Assembly: GCF_033958435.1 (NCBI RefSeq)
Contig: NC_134161.1
Coordinates: 8,060,001-8,124,000, forward strand
Direction: 5' to 3'
Source: Carettochelys insculpta
Lineage: Eukaryota > Chordata > Testudines > Carettochelyidae
Length of the DNA stretch: 64,000 bases
Both the position numbers and the translations under genes were made by a program. Positions 1 to 11,973 of the stretch are shown piece by piece. The notes below the pieces were generated by a model. It saw nothing but the letters and a program-made list of their open reading frames with translations. It was not told the origin of the DNA and made no database searches. The stretch's first letter is position 1, and every line of letters starts with the position of its first letter.

Positions 1-1969
1 AGTAAGGGGGTGGGATGGCAGAGGAGCAAGGTCGGAGCATTGCCTGGGGCGGTGGTAGGTGCATCCCCCAGGCCTTGCCTTTGGGGTAGTCTGACTTTCC
101 CTGGTTGCGGTAGAAGCAAGGAATGTTTCCATTCTGAGGTAGCTGCACGTTTGTTTCCTTCATGGCTTCCTTGCAGGCATGCCAGACCTCTCTGAGTGTG
201 GGAAATTAAGTTCCTCTCTCCCCAGGGTGGGGAGGACTGAGGTAGGAGTTCTTCCTGTCCTCCTGAACCCTTTAGGAAGTGTGCATGTAATTCAGCCCTG
301 GCCCTTCTGTCCTCTCCCAGGGCTACAACAGGAATAACCAGCAGTGCCCAGCCAACCTTAAGACAGCAAGAGACTGACTTAGAACAGAAGCATTACAGGG
401 GAAAAAAAATGAAAACCCTCCTTGTAGTTAGAGCTGTCATCTGCCATGCCAGGTGTCACTCATCTTCTTTATGGCATCCTTGGGAGGTGTCAAAATCCTT
501 CCAACTAGAGCTGGCTGAAAAATGGAAGTCCTTCCCCTTGAAATAGTTCATGGTATTTTTAAAAAACGTGTCCCAAACACGGTTGAAAATCGAAGCTGCG
601 AAGCTTTTTGCCAGAAGAGCTTTCAAGAAAAATACTCCATTTTAGGGAGACAGAAGAGAATTTTTCAATTTTCTGCCTGCAAGCCCGGACTGGAACTTGG
701 AATATGAAATGAACAAGAGCTGTCGGAAGAGAAAGCAGCACTCAACCTGGCAGCCCTGGTGGGAAGCTTTAGTCAGTTTCTCTTTCTGCCATTAGAAAAT
801 TTCAGCTTTGCCAAAAGGACTTTTCTCATCTGCTATTCCAATGAAAATTTTCAAGCCCACACAGGGTCTGACCCTCCTTGTCACAGCAGTTGTACCCGTT
901 CTGGGATCACTTCACTTCTTTATTTGCTCAGGCTTCTTCAAAGCTGTGCGGTTTCCTTCAAGGGTCAGTACTTCTGCAGACTTGATTACCTTGTCGGGAT
1001 TTGCATTTGTTATTCCCCAGTGAATTTAGTTCCTGTCGTTCATTCATGCTTCCGGTGATTTCCTCCCTCTCCCTTACTTGTCATCTTTCAAGAAATCCCT
1101 TCAGACTCAGTCGGTGACATTACCATGGGGGAAGGGAACTGAGTCACGTTCTTTCATTAAAACAAGCCAGAGGGTTCTTGGCCAGAGTGGGTCCTGGGTA
1201 TTTTATATTGCCAGTATATGTGGCTCACAGGTAACAACTTCACTGTGTCAACTCAGCCAATAGGACCTTGTCTTGTCTGTAGGCAAATCCTCTGCCTGGT
1301 CCACATAACTAGGGCAGGAACTGAGGATATTTTTGTGTGGACAACAGGTGTGAAATGTTCTCTCTGGACCTCAAAGGGAGGTGGGCCCATGATTTCTGAA
1401 CCTGCAGGTCTGCAAGAATCTGCAACATCTGCATTTGCTGTATCTCACTCTCCTTTCCCTGAGCCTTTCTCCTGTGCGCACGTTATTACTCTGTACCATT
1501 TGAAATATTCACCCTCCAGGCCTCTGCACCTGGTCCCATCACAGCAGTGGCTTGGGGGATCTTGCTAAATGTGTCACCCTCCACCCCTCTTTTCTCCTCC
1601 TTTTCTGGCTCGGCGTCCCACGTGCATGGATGGGGAATCTTGCAAGGCAACAAGGGTAGCAGCTGAAGATGAAACTCCCAGAGGTTCCATTATCCAGATA
1701 GATGCAACTGAGAGTGAAAGCAGATGATCAGAACACTCACCTCCCTTGTTCTCCTGAGGTTTTACACACAACAAGCTTACACTGACCTAACCAGTAGTGA
1801 GAACCAGGCCTGAGTGTCAGGTGTGTACAAGCAGAAGGGTCAGGTGGTTCGGAAGCTTTGGATATGCATCACAGTCTTTCAGATGCGTATCCGACCCCAC
1901 TGTGACCTAAAGTTGTGTGTTTGGTCACTACCCCAGCCAAGCAGCAGTGTGGTTCAGCCGACAGGTCTG
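1..1969. other. No recognised gene or repeat
   Basis: The open frames here are short and show no recognisable domain, no long codon-biased frame and no convincing splice-bounded exon. Around 510-540 the sequence resembles the start of an old interspersed repeat (GAGCTGGCTGAAAAAT), but I cannot define its limits. Otherwise it looks like ordinary intronic or intergenic DNA. Confidence 0.6.
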
Positions 1970-2120
1970 TGGAAGTGGGAGTCAGGACTCCTGGCTTGTA
2001 TTGCTGGCTCTAGCTGCCATTAAGTCACCTTAGACAAGACATCTCAGGTCCTTCTACCTAGTCAGCCGCTTGTGAAATGAGCGGGGGAAATCTTTGCCCT
2101 CAGAGTTATGAATCTCAGCT
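1970..2120 (+). repeat. MIR/CORE-SINE remnant
   Basis: The order of blocks matches a MIR-type SINE in sense orientation: a 'gagtcaggactcctgg' block, an imperfect 'gctctgcc' block, 'aagtcacctta', and then a degenerate 'cctgtaaaatggggaaa' region read here as 'gtgaaatgagcggggg'. No tail is visible. The copy is old and non-functional. Confidence 0.55.
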
Positions 2121-2390
2121 TGGTGAGCCGTCAGGAAGTGCTCCAGTTAAGTCATCAGTGCCTGACAAAGTGTGTAGTGAGGCCGGTGCTGACGTCTGGG
2201 TGTCGACAAGAGCAGCCCAGGGGGTTGTCCAACTGAGCTAGTCAGAGTGCAGCAGGTGTTAAGCATGACAAGCCAATGAAATGCCAAATACAACTGCCTT
2301 TCTCCAAGCAGCAAAGCACGGCGACTGGCCTAAGCAGCTGTGCAAAGCAACTGGAATGTCTAATATTGTAGGAGGCCTGGAGTAAAATTT

Positions 2391-2504
2391 TCAAAACTTC
2401 CTAAAGGCTTTGGGATCCTAACTCCTGTATTCAGGAGCGACTTGGGCCCTTAGGAAATCCCTGGAACCGCGAAATCACTTAGATGCTTTTGAAAATTTCA
2501 ACCC
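2391..2504. mobile_element. Short palindromic MITE (~114 bp)
   Basis: The ends are inverted: the left end has GTAAAATTTTCAAAA and the right end has TTTTGAAAATTTCAACC. The interior carries degenerate 'cctaa/ttagg' hexamers on both arms. This is the structure of a small foldback MITE common in amniotes. There is no coding capacity, and the superfamily was not determined. Confidence 0.55.
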
Positions 2505-3117
2505 CTTCTGCTCTGGGAGCGGCGGGGAAAAGCCTCAAGAAATGCATTTTGCTGCACTGCTGTTGCCCCAGATGGGAGGTGGAGGGGCAGCAGCATGCAG
2601 TGAGTGATCCCACGTGGGGACCACCTGGATCACGGGGGTTCAGGTGTAGTTGTGAAGACAGGTTAAGTGCATTTTTGCTCTTAGTGTGGCGATAACGTTA
2701 GGATGGCCAAACAAGGTTCGAACAATGGCCCGTCTAGCCCATGAGAGTGGCTGGTAGCAGACACCTCAGAGGGAGGAAAGACAGAAGGGAAATTAGCAAG
2801 TAATCCATTCCCTGTCATCCAGGCCCGGCATTTGGAAGTCGGAGACGCAGAGTAGGATGACCACGAATGGGACACCACCCAGGGCTGGCTCAAGATCCCA
2901 CTCTGCCCCCATGTGTGGAGCTAGCCCAACCCCCCCCAGCCTGCTGCTCCACCATCCACATGCACAGGGCCAGACCAAGGTCCCCCTGCAACCCGCCTGC
3001 ACAGGGCTGGCCCAGCCCAAACCGTGCTCCTGAGCCCTCCCTCCTGTGCAGGCCTGACATGGCCACTTGCCACCTCTGCTTCCACATGTTCCTCCAGACC
3101 TCGCTAGGGGTCACACA
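2505..3117. other. No recognised feature
   Basis: GC-rich stretch with several overlapping open frames on the minus strand, none with a recognisable domain. Their mutual overlap in different frames fits low stop-codon frequency in C-rich DNA better than real coding. Confidence 0.55.
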
Positions 3118-3251
3118 CGGTGTTCCCTGATTAGCAGAGCACCCACAATGGACAGCACGCGTTGCCATTGGTGCTGCACACCCCCACATGCCGAGGTGCA
3201 CATAACAAAATTGATTCCACCCATGGATGGAAAAGAATAGAGGGAACACTG
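3118..3251 (-). mobile_element. hAT-like MITE family A, copy 1 (internally deleted)
   Basis: Member of an eight-copy family in this window. The inner sequence 'gcagagcaccca...gtgcacataacaaaatt' and the right terminus AGGGAACACTG match the other members. The left terminus (GGTGTTCCC) is joined directly to 'tgattagcag', so about 50 bp seen in other copies is missing. The flanking octamers GTCACACA and GTTGCACC agree at 5 of 8 positions, a decayed target duplication at best. Confidence 0.7.
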
Positions 3252-3765
3252 GTTGCACCCCATAAACTGAGCACTTGTCCTGGCTGCTCTTGCTTGCTGG
3301 CCATCAGCTGGCAACAGGAAATGGGACAAATGCCAGATTTGCCAGAAAAGTCATGATGGCCAGGACAGGGCTTATAAAAGGGACTGTCCTGGCCAAAGTG
3401 GGATGTATGGTCACCTGAGCATGGGGACACCCAGATCATGGGACTGCATCTCAGGCCAGCTTGGCTAATAACCATGAAAAGGAAAATCATGATTAAAGCT
3501 GTGTTAGCTGCTTATGGTTAATCCTATTTTCCTTAGCAGGTAATTGCCACACCACTCGCTTTGCTCCAAACATCCCTCAGCATTGTCTTAGACAAGGTGC
3601 ACGTGCATTCTTTTATGTGATGCAGTTTTCCTGCATAACTGTGGCCTGAATGGTTGATATCAATGCAGCCACACTAACTGCTGGCCATGGATTGCTATTC
3701 CCAAATGTACACAAGGCCTTATTTTGCCTTGGGCTCTAAAGGGGCCTGTGAAGCTGGGTTAACAC

Positions 3766-3935
3766 TAGGCGATTGGGCAGCCAGAAAGGGGAAATTCAGG
3801 TGCAACCCAGCTGAAGAGGAGAGTGCCCACAGGTGGCAGCATGGATTTCTAATGGTGGTGCACATCTGTACATGCCTTGGTGCACCTAGCAAAATTTATT
3901 CCAAACATGGCTGGAAAAAATTAGAGGGCTCATTG
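3766..3935 (-). mobile_element. hAT-like MITE family A, copy 2 with perfect 8-bp TSD
   Basis: The body matches family A (gggcagcc..., gtggtgcacatctg, cttggtgcac, aaaatttattcc, ggaaaaaattagaggg). It is flanked on both sides by GTTAACAC (3758-3765 and 3936-3943), a perfect 8 bp target-site duplication as expected for hAT transposons. The left terminal repeat is almost absent, yet the duplication lies directly beside the remaining left end, so the deletion is internal to the element. Confidence 0.8.
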
Positions 3936-4718
3936 GTTAACACTCCAGCCAAAGAGCAAATGAGTTGTATGCGCCAAGAAGAGGATGAGTGTCTGGAAAA
4001 CTTTTCCACTTATAAATAAGGATATTTTCTAAGAATTCCAAAGCTCCCGGTGGGGCATTAGCTGTGCTGCTCTCCTCTGGCGAGTTGTGATTAGTGCTCT
4101 GCTTACCCACTTATCACACCTCCTTTGGGAACAACAGGTATAAGTATCACCTCTGCAGAAGGAAGAGGAACTAATTACACCTAGCCAGAGGGGAGCCGAG
4201 CCAAGAGGAAAAGAGCTGAACTGGAAAAGAAGTAGGTCAGTAAAACACATACATGATTAGCTGGCTCGTATATACGGGAGTGGAACAGCAATCTCGTTAA
4301 GGGATTCAGAATAATGCTTTTTTTTTTAATTCAAATCAGCCACAGCTAGGGCAATACTTTGAAAGCTCTGGACACCCCGTGGCACGTAATTTCATGCCCA
4401 AGTGGACACGAGTGTGCAAAGCCATTATCGTAAATAACATGTCACTTTACATCTGTAGATCTCCATCTGGTTTAGGTTCAGATTGCAGTAGCACCTCAAG
4501 GCCCCGATTAGGGATCAGACCTCACCGGGGTACGTACACATACATCATCAAAAGGGCAGTACTTGCCTGGAGGATCTTGCAGACAATGTGCTATAATGAA
4601 GAATAGCTGTAGCGTCTTGTAGGCATCACAGCAGAGATGAATCTTCAGTGTCTGGAGGAGGATGTTGTTCTTAGAGGAGCTCCTCCTTTGCATATGAAGC
4701 AGCGTGGAAAGTATCTTT

Positions 4719-5010
4719 GGGATTGTCTACACTAAGCCGAAGATCAATGCTGCTGCAGTCAACCTTCCGGGTTTGATTTAGCATGCCAAGTAGGAATGCG
4801 CTAAATAGAACCCAGAGGGCACCCACATCAAGCGTGGTACATCTCACTGTCACAAGCAGTTAGGGAATTCAACAGAATTTCTTCCATCAACCTCCCCCCG
4901 TGGGGTCATGCCGGAAATTCAACATCAGATACGACGTCTCCAGCTACACAGTTCTCGGGGGTGGAGTTAGGTATCTTAGATCGAGGTTCTTTTGTGGTGT
5001 GGACCTGCCC
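4719..5010. mobile_element. GTCTACAC-end MITE, family B copy 1 (~292 bp)
   Basis: The left end 'gggattgtctacactaagcc' and the right end '...gtgtggacctgccc' are imperfect inverted repeats around the GTCTACAC/GTGTGGAC core. The interior retains fragments typical of this MITE (gaagatcaatgctgctgc, ttagatcgagg). No 3-bp duplication is visible at these limits. It is non-coding and probably mobilised in trans by a PIF/Harbinger-type transposase (inference). Confidence 0.6.
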
Positions 5011-5065
5011 TGCCTCTCCATTTCTCCCAGGCACAAGTGAGCCATTGGGTAGGGGAAGAGGAAGA

Positions 5066-5132
5066 GGGGTTTGACCAGCATCACACTGCAAATCAGAGGC
5101 AGGGCTGGAACCAGAACCCAGGAGCTGTGGCT
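5066..5132 (-). repeat. MIR-type SINE fragment
   Basis: The blocks 'catcacactgcaaatcagaggcaggg', 'ctggaaccagaacccagg' and 'agctgtgg' are the antisense MIR core. The copy is truncated on both sides. Confidence 0.5.
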
Positions 5133-6395
5133 CTCAGCACATGTCTATGCTAGAGCCGCACAGTTCAGGTACTGCGGCATGGACGCTTCCTGCACTGCCA
5201 GGGTTTTTTGTGTCAGTGCAGGTAATATGCCTCTCAGTGAGATGGTAGCTAGTCGAAGGAAGAAATTTTTTAGTCACTGTTGTTCTCGCATTTCATTCTT
5301 GCTTGTCAGATTACATTCTTCAAAGAATCTTTAGATTGGGGAAGAGGGAAAGTGGAGGACAGAACAGAGCATAAATAACATTCTTACTGATGCACGTCTT
5401 ACTAAATTTGTCTGGTTGGGATGTTATAAATGTTTCTTCTTGTTTTTCCTGTAAAAGAAACCTCAGTCAAGTCCATTAAGGTGAAATAGATTCATTGTTA
5501 TTCTTTATTTGCTACTGGTATGCAACGGAAGGTGCAGCAAAGTACAATATTCATTTGTTAGCTATTCAGCCTCTTAATTTTGTTTTTACAGTTCCTCTAT
5601 TAGAGTGATATTTTATTTATGCTCCCCGGGCTATGTGCATAAATCCCCAAACCACCCACACATATGTCAGTTCCTTTCAATAATTCATCTTCTGGAAATG
5701 CCCTTTGATTTCTTTTGACTTTCCCAACAAATCCACTTTGCAGCGACTGGCTGCTTTGGAAGACCTGCTGTGGCGATGTTGGTCCCAGAATATTGGAGAG
5801 AGAAGGTGGCGGCAGCAATATATAACTTCAGTGGTGAGAGAGAGAAGCTTTGAAGTTTGTCTTTGGCCTGAAGAAGTGCTCAGTGTAAGCTCAAGAGTCC
5901 ACAAAAAGATGTTACTTCATCCAGATGGTCTGCCTGAGAAAAGAGCTGCAGATAAAAATGCCACTTCTCTTAGCCCTAGCCTTCAGGTCCTTGATGGGAC
6001 TTTTAAAGACACCAATCTTGCTAGACAATCAGGACACAGTGGCCACTTCTTAGATACAGAGGAGTCCAAGCCCTGTGGCAATAGCCAACTGTGCTGGTCT
6101 CTCCAGGACATCTGCATGCTGAGAGAGGTCCTGCAGAGTTAGTGTCAGCTGAGGTGTACCACCTATTCTGACCCATTCCTCTCTAAAGGAGCAGGCAAAA
6201 AATGTTTGTTGTGATTTCAGGGCTGGTCTCTTTATTTGAGGTGGGAGGGCGAGTTTTCTCTCCATGTGCTAAATCCTAAAATGATAACTGGGCAAAACTT
6301 TTTGTGGCCGCAAATGGTCACTATTTGCCTGAAACAACGCACCCTGTTAGCAGCTGATCCTTCTCAGGAAAGATTAGGTGGATTCTGCTGACGCA
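5133..6395. other. Unrecognised sequence with one 145-codon open frame
   Basis: No repeat family was identified. An open frame at 5705-6142 (+, 145 codons) lies here. It has no domain I recognise, no signal peptide or membrane segment, and an unremarkable mixed composition. A frame of that length is expected by chance in 64 kb, so I do not call a gene. The AT-rich 5440-5600 block could be conserved non-coding DNA, but nothing in a single sequence shows it. Confidence 0.4.
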
Positions 6396-6693
6396 TGCTA
6401 TGTTTAGATTATTTAGGTGCTATTTTGGGATATAAATGTATCTTGAAATAGCAACTTTGCAGCTTCTTCCTGCAATCGAAATAGTAGCGCTATTTTGAGC
6501 ACAGTGTTCCGGTTCTGCTCTCCCTCATCGTGAGAGGGGTAGTGGAACCTTCGAAGTAAGCATTTATTTCAAACTTTGGCGCTGTTTGGATGGCATAAAG
6601 TTCTAAATAAGGTATCTCGAAATAATTTACACAGTGTGCATTGTGCAAATTGCATAAATTATTTCAAGGTTGGGCTGCAGTCTAAACACAACC
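6396..6693. mobile_element. Degenerate GTCTACAC-type DNA transposon
   Basis: The left end 'gctatgtttagattattt' and the right end 'gcagtctaaacacaacc' are decayed inverted repeats. The interior has repeated 'gaaatagcgctattt'-like and 'cttgaaatagcaa' words, like the 711 bp Harbinger-like element further along the window. No target duplication is preserved and there is no coding capacity. Confidence 0.5.
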
Positions 6694-9600
6694 TCCCTGA
6701 GTCGATGCAGAAATGTACACAGGGAGCTGACAGGATTGCCCGGCCCCTGAGAAAGTGGGGAGTGGCTCCATGCTCCCAGAAGAGGTGGGGCATTGGGAAA
6801 CAAGAGGTGGGGCTGGAGCTAGTCTCTCCCCGCCAGCCCTTCAGTGCTGCCCCAAGCACATTGCTTGGGGATCCAGCAACAATTTAAAGCGTTCAGGATT
6901 TGGGCCACCATCACTGCTGCAGTAGCCCTGGGCCCTGTTGAATTGCCGGGCCCCACAGCACTTTGCTCCTCCTGTTGGTCTGCCTGACTACACTCAGCCA
7001 TGGCCAGCAAATCGCCTTAGATTTTAAATAATGAGGGCCTGGCTGTTGACGCTCTTGCTCAGCATTAGGACTATTTGCAGAGTAAGGGAGTGTTTGATGA
7101 GGACAAGGATGGCAGTATGGGGCTTGAAATGAGTGAGGAGACGTTGTCTAACTGTATATGTAGAGCTGTCCCAGAATGCTGTGTCTAATGTTTGCGCTGG
7201 CAGAGGGCACTTATTTAGTCTGGTCTGTGCTTCAGTTCTTGCTAGCTTTGCTGCTACAATTGCAGTCAATGCTCCTTCCTATTGACCATTTGGCCCTGCT
7301 GCATCTACAGCCACCTCAGGCCCCAGGGCAAGGTGGGAGGTGGGCCTGGTTCTTTGCCTCAGAAGGGGCATGGCCAAGGGGAAAAGGGGCAGAGCCAAGG
7401 GCGCAGTGAGCCCTTCGCATCTCTTGGATTACGGGGCTGGGACTCCTTTCTCCTCAGAGTTGTGCAAAGTGGTAGAGCAGTTCTGCTGTGGCACTTCAGG
7501 CCCCTTTGAAATTCCCGGGGTTGGGAAACCTGCTCCCTTTGCCTGTCCCCCCAGCCCCTATTAGCAGGCCTGGCTAGATCTACCATATCCCCTTTGCAGG
7601 GGATGAAGTCTGAATAGGGCTGGGCACTTGGAAAGCTGGAAGAAGAGAGTTGGATTCATGACAAACAACCCTTTTGAGCTTTGTTTGTGCATATGTGCTG
7701 GGTTTGTTCCCTTCCCTGCTCCCACTGGACTGAATTGTCTTTACTGATGGCTCAGTGTCTGGCCATATCTGAGAGGCATGTTAAACTGGCACTGATGAAT
7801 CAGTGTTGTTTGGAGATTGGTGGCCTCCACCTTGATTCTGATTCATATATGTGCATAAACTGTCTTGTCTGTGAAATCAGTGCCTGGCAGCAGGTGCCGA
7901 TGTAGCCACATGGATAGCAAGTTAGCGCTAAGAGTGATTTGTAGTGACAAGTTTATGCTTCTGTCAAGCCTAGTAAAACTGTGGAACGCTTGAGTATTGC
8001 AGCAGAAAGCTACTCTGAGCTGCACTCCTTTGTGCTAGATTTGAAACTTGCCTTGGTCTTAGAGTAGGGGCTGATGAAGCAGGAGGAAGTAGCAAGTTTC
8101 ATCTCAAGGATGGGAGCTCGAGAGCTGAGCTGATCACTTGCATGCCAGATCTCTTCAAGGTACAAGTTCACTACGGCACTGACTAACATGACGAGAGAGA
8201 GAGAGAGAAAGAGAGAGAGAGACAAAGACATACAACCATCGTAGACACTCACCCACACGCTTTCACAGCCTGATTAATTGTCTTCTCCTGTGTCTGAGCC
8301 AGGGGTCAGGAAACAAGGGCAGCGCAATGCTGATAAACTGCCCATGACTGCATCCCGTGCTGCTGCCGAGTAGGATTTTTGGTACCTCTAGCCTTCAGCC
8401 ATTTTTAACATTTCTCTTTCCTTTAACAGCCTGAAAACCAGTCATTATAAAAAGCTACTCTTGTCATTTCTTTCATTAGTTAAAAAAAATCCTTTATGTG
8501 AATGAAAGTGAAAGACACCTGCCCCTTGGATACTTAAACACCTGCTCAGATTAGTCCCAGATTCCTGCTGGCATCATTGAAGCAAGAATATCTACGGAAA
8601 GTTCCCAAGCAGCACAAGATGGGCCTTTGCACTAATCCATGTGATAAATAGCCTCTGCCCCATTTTTCCCTTGCCCCTATCCAGGACTGGGCTGTGTATT
8701 GCGGATTTTGAGCACAGTCTGTAGGGCTTGTCTTGGCTGCAGAGGTAGCTTATCTACACTCAGATTAACAGCTCTGGAGTTAACCTAGCTCAAGTGTGAG
8801 CCAACATGCACAGCAACTTTCAAACGGTGTCCCCACTGCTGCTTCTGCTAGCTCAAGCATCAGGCTTTAACTGACTCCAATAGGCCAGCTAGGATTTCTG
8901 CTGTGTGGACAGGAACTTCTCAAATTCTACCTTACCCTGCAGTGAAAAGCTGTCCTTAGCAGAAACAGCTTTCTTGGTAGACCAGCTGCTGCTGAAGTGG
9001 GAGGGTGCAGCTTGCACATGAGAAAGGCGTGCAAAGTTTCAGCCATTGCTTTCTGTTACTAAAAGTGCTGAGGGATCTTCTATGTCCCTACGCAGTGAAT
9101 CTGCATCCAGGGGTTTTCCTCTGGTTGCAAATTCATCATGCTCTTACCTCAGAACTGGCACACTCGTGACGAATTTAGTCATCTTTTATGCAGTTTGGAG
9201 TCTTTGATCTGGAGTTTCTGGGAGCAGATGGTAGGCCTTTTGTTTTTCTCCAGGCTCAGCTTTAGGAGAATGGACTCTGAGATGTGTTGTTTGTATTCCC
9301 ATCACCCCTTTTGGGAAATACTACTCGCGTGTGTTGTCTCCAACAGTCTGTTGAAGTTTCTAATCCTTCCCAGTGATTGTATTAGTTAGTCTTTTAGAGT
9401 TGTTTCCGACAAACACACACCCCTACATGCTAATACAACAGTACCCACAAAGTATTAAACTGAATTCCATAAGGTTTGCCTGGGATATTGTTACATCTGC
9501 CACACAAGGACTCTAGTTTTTACTGTTGTGTAGTCATAATCTTTGCGACAGTCCCAGGGCAATGCTGTTAAACAGACACATGTCACACAGGTCTTTGCTG

Positions 9601-9700
9601 CAGGAAAATCACCTGTTTCTCAGGCTTGTATTTATTGGCTTTCTAATGACTCAAACCAAAATCAACAATGTTCAGAGTTCTGAAACTGCATTCTGCCTTA
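6694..9700. other. Mostly unrecognised sequence
   Basis: No gene signal was found. A weak inverted-repeat DNA-element remnant may lie around 8730-8930 (words such as 'gttaacctagctcaagtgtgagcc'), but its ends cannot be set. A GA microsatellite is annotated separately. The remaining open frames are short and unrelated to known domains. Confidence 0.5.
8192..8222. repeat. (GA)n microsatellite
   Basis: About 15 GA units with one AA interruption. Confidence 0.95.
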
Positions 9701-9710
9701 CCGAGTAACA

Positions 9711-9960
9711 GAGAGGCAGCCGAGTTAGTCTGTATTCTAATAAAACACACCAGCAGTCATGTAACACTTTAAAGACTAACAAAATAATTCATTAGGTGAT
9801 GAGCTTTCATAGGGCAGGCTCACTTCCTCACATCTGGAGATATTATATTTCCAGAGCAGAACTGACGGTTTTATCACATAGAGATCCAATAGATACACAA
9901 ATAAATCCTCACCTATAAGACAAGCAATAGAGCAACAGACACTAAGGGACACCTGCACTC
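9711..9960 (-). mobile_element. Penelope-like element 3' end (copy 1)
   Basis: On the minus strand the sequence reads 'gaaagctcatcacctaa...', then 'ttattttgttagtctttaaagtg', then a T/A-rich tail and 'agactaactcggctgcctct'. The same terminal module occurs at 54703-54907, 59327 and 61128. The hammerhead-like core is damaged here (GAGGAAG in place of CTGAAGA). Sequence upstream on the minus strand to about 9960 is probably the same element's 3' untranslated region. Confidence 0.7.
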
Positions 9961-10254
9961 TCTCCTGCATTCCTTGGGTTCAGCAGGTTTGAACTGCCAA
10001 AGGGTGCCCACCAGGTCTGACCTCAGCTGCCTCCTCTGAGCCAAGTTGGGCTGGGAGTGGGGGCAGAAACACCCTGTGAATGGCAGGGCAGAGGGAGTGA
10101 GGGGAGAGAGTGAGACTGGGGAATGGGGACTGCAGAGCTGGCTGCAGGCTAGGGAAGGGCATTGTGATAGCTCTTACAGCCACTCCTCTGGCATTTCCTG
10201 GGTGGCTGGTGTTCGGTCCCTATTCGCAATGAATTACTGATAGACAGCATGTAG

Positions 10255-10370
10255 ATAAATATACGCATTAGTTTCCTCTGTGTCTTATTGTCCCCACCTG
10301 CAAAATGAAGATGAGTATTCCCCCCGCCCCACTCACACACCTTTGTAAAGTGCTTTGCATATCCCAAAGA
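10255..10370 (+). repeat. MIR-type SINE 3' half
   Basis: The order 'agtttcctctgtgtc', 'cccacctgcaaaatgaagatgag' and 'tttgtaaagtgctttgcat' matches the MIR 3' core in sense orientation. The left end is missing. Confidence 0.6.
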
Positions 10371-10689
10371 AATGCCCTGGAAGTACTAAATGTTGTGTAT
10401 CTGCTTGTACAACAGAGACAGTAGGTTGCGAGTACAGCTGGGCAAATACTGCTGACTATTTTCCGTGTTTTAAAGATTCCTATACACGAGGCTCATGTCT
10501 CTTTGCTCACTTTCTCCATATTCCAGCCACTGAGTTTCCTGGCAGGAAGGTTAGAGGGGACCAGAGATATTCATGTGCAAAGAGATGAATAGTCACTGAG
10601 AGTGAAATTCTGATGGGTTATTGCAAGGTACACAGTGCAGAAGTAAGCCTGCTGCCTATCCAACTGGGTACTGAAAAATACCCTGTGAC

Positions 10690-10870
10690 CAGCGTTCTCT
10701 GTAAGCAGTGCACATGGGTGGCAACTCAGGAGCAATTTAGTCCAGAAGACGAGCAGAGTATCTACAGTTGCTGGCATGTGTTTTCGTTGGTGGTGCACAT
10801 ATGCCAATGCCTTGGTGCACATAACAAAATTTATTCTACACACAGGTGTAAAACAATAGCTGGAGCTTTG
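10690..10870 (-). mobile_element. hAT-like MITE family A, copy 3
   Basis: The left end CAGCGTTCTCTGTAAGC and the family A body are clear. The right end has decayed to 'gctttg'. The flanking octamers CCTGTGAC (10682-10689) and CATGTGAC (10871-10878) match at 7 of 8 positions, a well-preserved target duplication. Confidence 0.8.
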
Positions 10871-11612
10871 CATGTGACTTCCATGGCCTGTCAAAACCGG
10901 GGGAGTTGAAACTACTTGCAGCAAACTTCTTGTCAAATAGCCACAGATAAAGAATTATTTGCAGAAGTTACCGGGCAAATAATGTCAGGTAACTCATAAA
11001 CGTGAGGCAACTTGCAGAGAGGAGCTTGCAAAAGAGGCGGAAAGTCATTGAATGCCTGTTCATTAAACTCTAATGTATTTCAGGCCGGATGGAATATGCA
11101 GATCCGTGTCTTACAGGCTTGTGGCACAGAAAAGCCACTTATAACACTGAATGTTGCCCCAGAGAGAGACTCGTTAATTGTGGTATGATGCCCTGATGTT
11201 GCATCATTGTCCCCGTTCTTGGTGCAGTGCTGGTGCAATGCAGTTTCAGGAAGCCAGGCCATAGTTATTTGGTGGCTCTCCTAGGATTCCCATGTCATAT
11301 ATTTTCTTGCACTCCTGGTTGATGGGAAAACGGAATATTTCTCCTCTCCTTTCACTTTCTTGGCTGCCTCAAGGAATTCGTGCAGTTCTGATTTCTTTGC
11401 TTGGCAGTCCCTCCTCATGGGGACCTGGCAGAATGGGGGCAGCAGTTATCCAGTCAAAAGATTATACTGCAACTGTGCAGTTTGTTTGTTTGTTTGTTTT
11501 TTTCCTCACTGGGGTTCAAAGCAAATTCATTTGTGTTTTCAGCTACTAACAGAGGTTGAGATTTCCAAAGTTGTGTAAGGGATTTGGACTCATGACTAAT
11601 GAGAACCACTTC

Positions 11613-11785
11613 CAGTGCTTCCTCTAATTTTTTTCCATCCATGGGCAGAAAAAATTGTATGCACACCAAGGCATGTGCAGATGTGCACCACAGTAGAAAC
11701 ACATGTTACTAGCTGGTAATCAGATGGGCGGCGCCTGAATCTCTCCTGGGTGGCTGCCCATGCCCTTAGCTTACAGGGAACACTG
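11613..11785 (+). mobile_element. hAT-like MITE family A, copy 4
   Basis: Opposite orientation to copies 1-3. It starts CAGTGCTTCCTCTAATTT and ends TTACAGGGAACACTG, which gives clear terminal inverted repeats. The body includes 'caccaaggcatgtgcag' and 'gaatctctcctgggtggctgcc'. The flanking octamers no longer match. Confidence 0.8.
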
Positions 11786-11973
11786 CCAGGCTTCCCAAAT
11801 CCTCATATGACTTATGTACATGAGGCTTCAGCAATATGCAGGTGAGCAGACGTCTACTGGTGAGCAGGTCCTCTCCAAACCCATTGAGTGCAGTTGTCTG
11901 CCTGGGCAGGACATTTCTCCTTTGGAGTGAAATGAGTGTGGGACGGTCGCTCATCAGTTTAACCCACAGCAGG

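Noticed and set aside
3131..3490. 119-122-codon minus-strand frames
   Set aside because: They run through the family A MITE and its flanks in several phases and have no domain.
8192..8258. Leu/Ser-repeat peptide frame (minus strand)
   Set aside because: It is the translation of the GA microsatellite.
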